This document shows positions 19,449-26,382 of a DNA stretch of 64,000 bases, in pieces. The stretch covers positions 124,001-188,000 of the forward strand of contig NZ_JHXZ01000009.1 of NCBI RefSeq assembly GCF_000621565.1. Reading direction: 5' to 3'. Position 1 is the stretch's first letter. Every line of letters starts with the position of its first letter. Below the pieces are notes generated by a model. It was not told where the DNA came from. It saw only the letters and a program-made list of their open reading frames with translations, and made no database searches. This stretch comes from Butyrivibrio sp. LB2008 (GTDB lineage: Bacteria; Bacillota; Clostridia; Lachnospirales; Lachnospiraceae). The position numbers were made by a program, and so were the translations under genes.

Positions 19449-21101
19449 ATGAGAAAAAAGAAAATAAAGAGACCTGTTTTTGTTATTGGACACAAGAATC
19501 CCGATACGGATTCAATCTGCGCTGCAATAACCTATGCGAAGCTTAAAAGTAAAATAACGGGTGATGAATATATTGCGGGAAGAGCAGGACACATAAATGA
19601 GGAAACACAGTTTGTGCTTTCTCATTTTGGTGTGCAGGTTCCCGTTTACATTAAGGATGTCAGGACACAAGTAAGAGATATGGAGATCAGGATGCTCGAC
19701 GGAATAGGAGCAGACCATTCTCTTAAGAAAGCCTGGGCTGAAATGCGTGACGCCGAGGTTGTAACTCTGTGCGTTACCGAAAATGACGAAGTCAGCGGAA
19801 TAATAACGACCAATGATATCGTTGAGACTTACATGGATGTTATCGATCCCGGAATATTGTCTTTGGCCAAGACATCCTACGAGAACATTGTTGAAACTTT
19901 GGACGGTGAGCTTATTGTCGGAGACATCGAAGATACTCTCGATAAGGGAAAAGTTGTTATTGCGGCTGCAAGTCCCGAGATGATGGAAAACCTGATCGAA
20001 GAGGGCGATGTTGTAATACTCGGAAACAGATATGAAACACAGCTGTGTGCGATTGAGATGAATGCCGGATGCATCATTGTCTGCGAGGGAGCTGAAGTTG
20101 CAAAGACCATTCAAAATCAGGCAAGAGAGCACGGAACTAAGATCATCACAACACCGCATGATACTTTTGTTGTGGCAAGGCTTATCAACCAGAGTATGCC
20201 GATAAGCTATGTTATGAAAAAAGATAATGTCGTATGTTTCCATATGGATGACTACATCGAGGATATTCAGGAAGTAATGGCTTCGATGAGGCACAGATAT
20301 TTCCCTGTCCTTGATAAGAACGAGCATTATGTAGGAATGATCAGCCGTAGAAATTTCCTCGGTGCCAAAAAGAAACAGCTTATTCTTGTAGATCACAATG
20401 AAAAGAATCAGGCTGTAAACGGTGCGGATTCTGCAGATATTCTGGAAATCATAGATCACCACAGACTTCGTACAATAGAAACTTCGGGACCTGTTTTTTT
20501 CAGAAATCAGCCTCTTGGCTCGACATGCACGATAATATATCTCATGTACAAAGAGTATGGTGTTAAACTTGATAAAACTACGGCGGGCCTTCTTCTTGCC
20601 GCGATTCTTTCTGATACGCTTATGTTTAGGTCACCTACATGTACGGAGATTGATAAGAAAGCCGGAGAGGAACTGGCTGCGATTGCAGGCGTTAACTATG
20701 AAGAGTTTGCAAAAGAGATGTTCCATGCCGGTTCAAACTTAAGCAGTAAGACTGCAAGTGAGATTCTTCATCAGGATTTCAAGAAGTTTACCGTCGATGA
20801 TATGAATATCGGAATAGGTCAGATCAATTCCATGAGTTTTGAAGAACTTCTTGAAATAAAAGAAAAGGTGGAGCCTGAGCTCAAAAAGGCAGCAGAAGAC
20901 GATGGCCTTGATATGCTTTTCTTTATGCTTACCAATATAGTTGATGAGTCATCGGAAGTTCTTTTCACCGGTGCCAAGTCACAGTATACGATCAACAGTG
21001 CTTTCGGCATTAATGTAACGGGAGATAAAGCAACGCTTCCTGGTGTTGTATCCCGTAAGAAGCAGCTGCTTCCTGCGATTGTAGAAGCAATACAGAATTG
21101 A
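19449..21101 (+). CDS. Manganese-dependent inorganic pyrophosphatase with CBS and DRTGG domains
   Basis: Family II pyrophosphatase, cleaving PPi to phosphate. The 550-residue protein has the N-terminal DHH part (VIGHKNPDTDSICAA), an inserted regulatory region with two CBS segments (TTNDIVETYMDV and FPVLDKNEHYVGMISRRN) flanking a DRTGG domain, the DHH motif IIDHHRL, GSTCTIIYLMY and the C-terminal DHHA2 domain ending VVSRKKQLLP. The regulatory insert binds adenine nucleotides in known CBS-PPases, so activity should respond to energy state. The ATG at 19449 has ATGAGGGGC upstream. Confidence 0.93.
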   Translation: MRKKKIKRPVFVIGHKNPDTDSICAAITYAKLKSKITGDEYIAGRAGHINEETQFVLSHFGVQVPVYIKDVRTQVRDMEIRMLDGIGADHSLKKAWAEMRDAEVVTLCVTENDEVSGIITTNDIVETYMDVIDPGILSLAKTSYENIVETLDGELIVGDIEDTLDKGKVVIAAASPEMMENLIEEGDVVILGNRYETQLCAIEMNAGCIIVCEGAEVAKTIQNQAREHGTKIITTPHDTFVVARLINQSMPISYVMKKDNVVCFHMDDYIEDIQEVMASMRHRYFPVLDKNEHYVGMISRRNFLGAKKKQLILVDHNEKNQAVNGADSADILEIIDHHRLRTIETSGPVFFRNQPLGSTCTIIYLMYKEYGVKLDKTTAGLLLAAILSDTLMFRSPTCTEIDKKAGEELAAIAGVNYEEFAKEMFHAGSNLSSKTASEILHQDFKKFTVDDMNIGIGQINSMSFEELLEIKEKVEPELKKAAEDDGLDMLFFMLTNIVDESSEVLFTGAKSQYTINSAFGINVTGDKATLPGVVSRKKQLLPAIVEAIQN

Positions 21102-21285
21102 TGATCGTATTGTGATTTGAAGGTTTTGTAATGGCAGAGGATTAGCCGTACTTGATTTTTTGCATTTGTGATTGTTGTATTTGTGTGCCTGAATGAAGGG
21201 TATTTTAAAATGCGAAAAGAGATTTTTGCGAATTCGGCTAATTGATAATATTGCTTATTTTTGCAATAAATAATAAATAAGCCTC

Positions 21286-21314
21286 TTGATTATAAATTTT
21301 CTCTATGATATAGT
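21286..21314 (+). promoter_or_regulatory. tRNA-Leu promoter
   Basis: TTGATT (21286-21291) and TATAGT (21309-21314) with exactly 17 bases between, ending 37 bases before the tRNA. Confidence 0.6.
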
Positions 21315-21351
21315 AATAAAGCTGTACGTCGCCAGAGGTGCAGCTAAGAAT

Positions 21352-21434
21352 GCCGGCATGTCGGAATGGCAGACGATGCAGACTCAAAATCTGTTGTGGG
21401 TAACCACGTGTGGGTTCAAGTCCCACTGCCGGCA
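21352..21434 (+). tRNA. tRNA-Leu (CAA anticodon)
   Basis: The acceptor arms GCCGGCA (21352-21358) and TGCCGGC (21427-21433) pair fully, with discriminator A. The anticodon loop CTCAAAA places CAA at 21385-21387. A long variable arm (GTGGGTAACCAC) and the T loop GGTTCAAGTCC mark a class II leucine tRNA. The CCA end is not encoded. It reads UUG codons. A promoter and a terminator flank it, so it is transcribed alone. Confidence 0.95.
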
Positions 21435-21447
21435 CTAATTTGATGAA

Positions 21448-21497
21448 GCCGATAACTAACGCGATTCGATTCAAAGGCGCGTGGTTATCGGCTTTTT
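21448..21497 (+). terminator. Intrinsic terminator after tRNA-Leu
   Basis: GCCGATAAC (21448-21456) pairs with GTTATCGGC (21484-21492), with an additional CGCG/CGCG pairing inside, followed by TTTTT. Confidence 0.88.
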
Positions 21498-21599
21498 CGT
21501 GGTTTTGAATTTAGAATTCAAGTCTAAAAAATATAATAAAAACTATATGTTAGATGTAATAGTGCATGTGGAAATATTCGAAAGGGATAGAGCATATAG

Positions 21600-22469
21600 G
21601 TGAAGAATAGAAAAGTAGCTTTTTTGCTGATTGGAAGTTTTTTAGTTCTTGCAATGTTTTTGAGAGGGTGTGTCATTAATTCTGGAGAGAATGTTACGGA
21701 TGACACTGAAACAAGCGCTGTTAAGGAAAAACAGAAGGAAAATCCAGAAGAAAAGGACATTCAGGATACTTATAGAACAGTGAAATGTATAAGTTTATGC
21801 GACTTATATGATTATGAGGATGATCTGTCATTGCAAAATGGGGTGTATTCGGTGATAACGGATTCTGAATCGGAAGAGGCTTTTTTGGCATATTTCTATA
21901 CAGAATCTGATAGTTTCGATGTTATCGAAGAAGCTGATGCTAAAATTTTAAAAGGGTCATCTGACGGAAAAAATGTTTTTGTGGTGTCTTTTAGTGAGAA
22001 TGATGCAGGGTATCTCAAATATGTGTATGGTTTTAAGTATTCGCCTGATGATGCGATTGTAGAGGCTAAATATGATTCATCAAAGAAGGGCGATGAGATT
22101 TTTGATGAAGTGTATTCGCTTAATGGCGAGAAATACGATCTTTTTGATTCAATTAAGCCGTTATTGGATTACCAAGAGAAAACATATGTTAAAGATAATA
22201 ATAAAATAGTGAAAGTCGAGTATAGTGCAGATCCGAAGGAGCATGGAACATATAATTCTTCGGGAACAGTTTATTATGATGAGCGGGAACGCCCTTTTTA
22301 TAAGTCATATTATTCGACATCAGGAACAAGATATACTATCTATCTTTACAACACTGAGGGAGACCTGAATCAGATATTTGATTTTGGAGGCTTGCCATAT
22401 AAGGAGCTTGAAGGTGATCCTAGCTTAGATATCGGAATAGATGTAACAATATATCTTTTTGAGAGATAA
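21600..22469 (+). CDS. Small lipoprotein of unknown function
   Basis: The 289-residue product begins with a signal peptide and lipobox (LRGC, Cys 24), so it is probably a surface lipoprotein. A Glu/Lys/Asp-rich linker follows (residues about 28-55), then a domain with many Tyr and acidic residues (YYDERERPFYKSYYSTSG, near residue 220) that recalls RHS/YD-like or MORN-type beta structure but matches no family I can name. The start is a GTG with AAAGGGA upstream. Codon use is AT-richer than the flanking core genes, which suggests accessory origin. Confidence 0.65.
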   Translation: MKNRKVAFLLIGSFLVLAMFLRGCVINSGENVTDDTETSAVKEKQKENPEEKDIQDTYRTVKCISLCDLYDYEDDLSLQNGVYSVITDSESEEAFLAYFYTESDSFDVIEEADAKILKGSSDGKNVFVVSFSENDAGYLKYVYGFKYSPDDAIVEAKYDSSKKGDEIFDEVYSLNGEKYDLFDSIKPLLDYQEKTYVKDNNKIVKVEYSADPKEHGTYNSSGTVYYDERERPFYKSYYSTSGTRYTIYLYNTEGDLNQIFDFGGLPYKELEGDPSLDIGIDVTIYLFER

Positions 22470-22512
22470 TGTTATTGTGACAAATATTGTGCAATGAAAG
22501 GATATAAGTGTT

Positions 22513-22953
22513 ATGGAATTTAGAAAGCTAACCGTTTCAGATCTGCCGTCATTGCTTGAATTATATCGTCAGCTTGACGAGAACGATGATCAGTGTTCTT
22601 TTGAACAGAGCAAAAAGGGTTGGGATGAAATAGAAGATAATTCCAACATTCAATACTTTGGCGCAATTGATGATGGCAAAGTTGTATCAACTTGCTATGC
22701 TGTTTACATACCAAATCTGACTCGCGGCAGCAGAGGGATATGTTTTATTGAGAATGTGGTCACGGATAAAGAATATAGAAATCGCGGATTGGCTTCCAAA
22801 GTAATAGATATGGCTATTGCATTTGCTAAGGAACATCATTGCTACAAGGCAATATTGCAAAGCGGAACGTCTCGTACGGAGACACACCGGTTTTATGAGA
22901 ATAAGGGATTTAACGGAACATCAAAAAAAGCGTTTGATATGAGGCTGGATTGA
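22513..22953 (+). CDS. GNAT-family N-acetyltransferase
   Basis: The 146-residue protein has the GNAT fold order: an N-terminal strand and helix (LTVSDLPSLLELYRQL), a central strand (IQYFGAIDDGKVVSTC), the acetyl-CoA motif A (VVTDKEYRNRGLASKVIDMAI), and a C-terminal RTETHRFYENKGF (motif B). The substrate is unknown. It ends 10 bases before the tandem repeat array and could share a transcript with it, because no terminator stands between. Confidence 0.88.
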   Translation: MEFRKLTVSDLPSLLELYRQLDENDDQCSFEQSKKGWDEIEDNSNIQYFGAIDDGKVVSTCYAVYIPNLTRGSRGICFIENVVTDKEYRNRGLASKVIDMAIAFAKEHHCYKAILQSGTSRTETHRFYENKGFNGTSKKAFDMRLD

Positions 22954-22962
22954 TTTTTATGT

Positions 22963-23470
22963 GCACCGCACAGAGCCTGCGAGGACAAAGCGTGCGGTGC
23001 AAAAAATAAATTTTATACCGTACAGAATCTATGCAGTCAGGGTGTACGGTGCAGAAAATGGAATTCACACCGTACAGAATCTATGCAGTCAGGGTGTACG
23101 GTGCAGAGAATGGAATTCACACCGTACAGAATCTATGCAGTCAAGGTATACGGTGCAGAGAGTGAAATTTACACCGTACAGAATCTATGCAGTCAAGGTG
23201 TACGGTGCAGAGAATGAAATTCACACCGTACAGAATATATGCAGTCAGGGTGTACGGTGCAGAGAATGAAATTCACACCGTACAGAATATATGCAGTCAG
23301 GGTGTATGGTGCAGAGAATGGAATTCACACCGTACAGAATCTATGCAGTCAAGGTGTACGGTGCAGAGAATGAAATTCACACCGTACAGAATCAATGCAG
23401 TCAGGGTGTACGGTGCAGAGAATGAAATTTACACCGTACAGAATCCGTGCATACCATTTGTACGGTATGA
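22963..23470 (+). repeat. Tandem array of ten 52-bp hairpin units
   Basis: The motif ACCG(T/C)ACA recurs at 22965, 23017, 23069, 23121, 23173, 23225, 23277, 23329, 23381 and 23433, always exactly 52 bases apart. Each unit is an imperfect palindrome: CACCGTACA pairs with TGTACGGTG across a 17-18 base loop (AATCTATGCAGTCAGGG). The first unit is divergent, with CACCGCAC and GTGCGGTG: both arms changed so that pairing is kept. The final unit differs in its 3' half (ATACC and GTACGGTAT still pair). The units are nearly identical throughout, so this is not a CRISPR array. The period is not a multiple of three and long open frames across it are a by-product. Confidence 0.92.
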
Positions 23471-23477
23471 AGAAGAA

Positions 23478-23530
23478 CAAAGAGTCGCTCGCGACTCTTT
23501 GCGCTCCGATTCGCGCAAGCTTTAGCTTGC
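23478..23530. repeat. Two adjacent perfect hairpins
   Basis: CAAAGAGTCG (23478-23487) pairs with CGACTCTTTG (23492-23501) across a CTCG loop, and GCAAGCT (23515-23521) with AGCTTGC (23524-23530). They lie directly after the tandem array. No T tract follows the first. They are structured noncoding DNA of unknown role. Confidence 0.7.
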
Positions 23531-23566
23531 ATAATTCATCTGCGCATCGGTCGAATCCATAGCGGT

Positions 23567-23605
23567 GCTTTTTTATTTGATAGCTTCCTCTCCAAATAAA
23601 AAAGC
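23567..23605. terminator. AT-rich hairpin, possible bidirectional terminator
   Basis: GCTTTTTTATTTG (23567-23579) is the exact reverse complement of CAAATAAAAAAGC (23593-23605). T and A runs within the arms could end transcription from either direction, between the GNAT/array side and the minus-strand Nudix gene. Confidence 0.5.
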
Positions 23606-23753
23606 ATCACCTGCAAGTGAGGAAGTGTATGCAGGCGGCGCAAATCAAAATTTCACTCTACGATCAGAGTTTTACGTAAAAATCATATGAATCAGTTTCT
23701 GATCAGTTTTTAAAGCTGGTGCTATTGTCATCAAATAAGTTGACTTTATTACT

Positions 23754-23910
23754 AGTGTCTTGGCAAGGTGACAATTAGATAAATTACTTGTGAAATAATC
23801 CATGTACTGCGTTGTCGTCAATCGTCGATGCTCGCATCGACTCAATCCTCCGCCTTATACTTGAATTATTTCACTTCGTAATTGATCAAAAGTCATCTTG
23901 CCAAGACACT
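23754..23910. mobile_element. 157-bp symmetrical inverted-repeat element, MITE-like
   Basis: AGTGTCTTGGCAAGGTGAC (23754-23772) is matched at the far end by GTCATCTTGCCAAGACACT (23892-23910), one mismatch in 19. Pairing continues inwards through GTGAAATAAT/ATTATTTCAC and reaches a perfect central hairpin GTCGATGC-TC-GCATCGAC (23824-23841), whose centre coincides with the centre of the element. It holds no open frame of note. The structure suggests a miniature inverted-repeat element or a folded repeat sequence; a copy elsewhere in the genome would be needed to prove mobility. Confidence 0.65.
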
Positions 23911-23965
23911 TGCCTAAATTGTTATTTGCTTCAGTGTAATTAAATGTCGTAACGCTCGGTACGAT

Positions 23966-24622
23966 TTATTTCTTACATTTGTCCTTGAATAAGTAATACG
24001 CGAGCACGTGCAGCGCTTGTTTGAAGTCGCCTCCGAAGATTGAAGACAATAGCTCCGGTTCACTAAGCTTCACGACGTTCAGGAATTCTGTTGCGTCAAG
24101 CTCCTGAGTTGCGGTTTTCACGCAATCTGTGGCGCAGTAGATATGTACGTTGCTGTTTGAGATTGTTGCATTTGCAGGAATTGTGAGAAGATGAGTCCAG
24201 TTGTCGGAAGTATAGCCTGTTTCTTCGCGAAGCTCACGTTTAGCGGCTTCAAAGGCTTCATCTTCGGATGCAATGATGTTGTCTTTGGTAATGCAAGTTT
24301 TGCAGGAATTATCTGATTCTTGTTCTGTACAATCAGATGAAAGATTGGATTCCTCTTTTTTATCATATTCAATTCCTCCTGCGGGGAATTCTGTAGCAAT
24401 ATCATTTATGCCGTGCCTGTACTGGCGGACGCAGATGAAGTTTCCGTCTGTGTCGGTTGCGACAACAAGAGAAAAGCTGTGTTTTGAATAGTTATATACA
24501 GGCGAGATTGTCTGCCCGTCGGGAAGTTTATACGTATTTCTTCTGAAGTCGATCCACTGATCTTGGACGACATGTTCTTCGTTTAAGAGCTCCCAGTTGA
24601 GTTTTTTCCCAAAATTGGTCAT
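23966..24622 (-). CDS. Nudix hydrolase with an insertion inside the Nudix box
   Basis: ADP-ribose pyrophosphatase-like Nudix enzyme of 218 residues. The strand order fits (FSLVVATDTDGNFICVRQYRHG, then FPAGGIE at 79-85 and RELREETGY at 129-137). Normally the glycine and the REL lie about 14 residues apart; here about 32 extra residues (about 86-118) with three Cys (98, 107, 110) are inserted. The catalytic RELREETG is intact. The ATG is preceded on the minus strand by AGAGGTAA. It is monocistronic, divergent from the HD-GYP gene at 24787. The substrate is not determined. Confidence 0.85.
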   Translation of the reverse strand: MTNFGKKLNWELLNEEHVVQDQWIDFRRNTYKLPDGQTISPVYNYSKHSFSLVVATDTDGNFICVRQYRHGINDIATEFPAGGIEYDKKEESNLSSDCTEQESDNSCKTCITKDNIIASEDEAFEAAKRELREETGYTSDNWTHLLTIPANATISNSNVHIYCATDCVKTATQELDATEFLNVVKLSEPELLSSIFGGDFKQALHVLAYYLFKDKCKK

Positions 24623-24786
24623 AAATTACCTCTTTTTTTCCTTTTTTTACGCAATGTATTTTATCACAAATATGGTATTTGCTGATATAATATTTCGTAG
24701 GAACGTGTTCTTTGATGTATAATCTTAAACATAATTTGGTATATATTTGAGAATTTCAGGCAATCTTGATTGAGGCGGTGTAATTT

Positions 24787-25875
24787 ATGAAATTAATGGC
24801 AGTAGACAAACTTGTGCCCGGACTTATAGTTTCGGAGAATATATATACGATTGATGACAGACTTGTCCTTGCAAAAGGGACAGTTCTTGATGAGAAAGAT
24901 ATACTCAGGATCAAGTCACATTCCCTGTATAATATTTTTGTTGAAGATGACAAGCCGGTTGTGCTTGAAGCAAAACCTGAGAAATCGCCCGAAGACTTTA
25001 TGTCTTATGCGGAGAAACTCAAGAATTCAGAGAGTTTTATCAGATTTAAACATGATATTGAGGAGAAGGCGCAGAAGCTTGAAGAATCATTTAAGATGAT
25101 AGCCAATGACGGAGCGCCTCTTGAAATAGATAAACTTACAGAACCTGTATACCACCTTTTTGTTGAGGCGGGAGGTACTGCCGGAGTGTTCGATATGCTC
25201 CATAACCTTAGAGATAACAGCGATGCGGTCTTTATGCACAGCTTGAACGTTTCTCTTATAGCCAATACCCTTGCAACCTGGATGAGACTTCCCGAAGATG
25301 TGATTCAGGTTGTGACTGCAGGCGGACTTCTCCATGATATAGGCAAGATGCTTATGCCTCCGGAACTTCTGAACAAGAAGGCAGCTCTCACCGAATATGA
25401 AGAGAGAGTGATGAGAGAGCATGTTACCAAGGGGTACGAGCTTATTAAGGATGAGGATATAGATCAGAGGATAAAAAATTGTGTCCTTATGCACCACGAG
25501 TTTAGAGACGGCTCGGGATATCCGCTCCACCTCAAGGGAGATAAGATTGACACAGTGGTTTCAATCGTGACGGTTTCAAATATATATGATGAGATGACAT
25601 CGAGAAGAACCTACAGAGCTCCCATCTGCCCTTTTTCTGTGATATCGCAGTTTGAGGAAGAAGGAATTAACAAGTTTGAACCGAATGTAATCATGACATT
25701 CCTGGGCAATATCGCCAATACATTTATTGCTAACAGAGTTATGCTTAATACAGGCCAGACGGGAGAGATTATATTTGTAAATGCAGATCATCTTTCACGC
25801 CCTGTTGTAAGATGCGGAGAGAATTATGTCGATCTGTCATCCGACAAGAACCTTTCAATTGTTGCTGTAATCTGA
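24787..25875 (+). CDS. HD-GYP domain c-di-GMP phosphodiesterase
   Basis: The 362-residue protein shares its layout with the gene at 7292: an N-terminal segment (DKLVPGLIVSENIY), a linker, then an intact HD-GYP domain with H151, H183-D184 (LLHDIGK), H212, HH at 236-237 and DGSGYP at 241-246. All metal ligands expected of a c-di-GMP phosphodiesterase are present, unlike the paralogue. It has no receiver or membrane domain. GAGGCGGTG provides the ribosome site. It stands alone, with 149 bases to the next gene. Confidence 0.9.
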   Translation: MKLMAVDKLVPGLIVSENIYTIDDRLVLAKGTVLDEKDILRIKSHSLYNIFVEDDKPVVLEAKPEKSPEDFMSYAEKLKNSESFIRFKHDIEEKAQKLEESFKMIANDGAPLEIDKLTEPVYHLFVEAGGTAGVFDMLHNLRDNSDAVFMHSLNVSLIANTLATWMRLPEDVIQVVTAGGLLHDIGKMLMPPELLNKKAALTEYEERVMREHVTKGYELIKDEDIDQRIKNCVLMHHEFRDGSGYPLHLKGDKIDTVVSIVTVSNIYDEMTSRRTYRAPICPFSVISQFEEEGINKFEPNVIMTFLGNIANTFIANRVMLNTGQTGEIIFVNADHLSRPVVRCGENYVDLSSDKNLSIVAVI

Positions 25876-26024
25876 GAAAAAGCTTCATTTAGCGTTTTCT
25901 GAGCCAAATAGATAATTGTAAATGAATTATGTTTGTAGTATTCTGTATGTTGTAGAAATGGCTGTTAAGAACACTTTATAGTACAACATATTGAGATTTT
26001 TTATATTGTTATGCGGAGCCGAAC

Positions 26025-26351
26025 ATGAATTGTAAAGAAGCGGATAAATTAATTCCATTATTTCTAGAGGATGATCTCGATAACCGTGAACTATCCGAAT
26101 TTCTTAGTCATGTTGAATCTTGCGCTGATTGTAAGGAAGAACTGACCATTCAATTTTTGGTTCGGGTCGGTATGAAGAGGCTTGAAGACGGTAATACCTT
26201 CAATCTTCGAAATGAACTTGATGCTCTATTAGTTGATGCAAACAAGAGACTTACTGCCAGAAAATATCTGGTCATTTCAAGCTATCTTTTGCAGGCTGTG
26301 GTTCTGGTTCTTGGAGGAACAGCACTTTTTCTCGCACTGTTTTTAAGATAA
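26025..26351 (+). CDS. Anti-sigma-like zinc-finger membrane protein
   Basis: The 108-residue protein has a zf-HC2/ZAS-type zinc motif (Cys3, His29, Cys33, Cys36 in HVESCADC), a short linker and one C-terminal membrane helix (residues about 82-107). This is the layout of small anti-sigma factors, but no sigma factor gene is adjacent and the extracellular side is minimal. It is followed after 31 bases by polA, so it may be co-transcribed. It may control a distant ECF sigma factor or use the zinc fold for another role. Confidence 0.75.
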   Translation: MNCKEADKLIPLFLEDDLDNRELSEFLSHVESCADCKEELTIQFLVRVGMKRLEDGNTFNLRNELDALLVDANKRLTARKYLVISSYLLQAVVLVLGGTALFLALFLR

Positions 26352-26382
26352 AAAATATTTACTCTGTTGGGGAAAAAAGTCA

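Noticed and set aside
22963..23470. CRISPR array
   Set aside because: Units are nearly identical over their whole 52 bases with no unique spacers, and no cas genes lie nearby.
22961..23525. Repeat-rich protein genes across the 52-bp array
   Set aside because: The unit length is not a multiple of three, so long open frames in several frames follow from the repeat itself; no ribosome site and no plausible protein fold.
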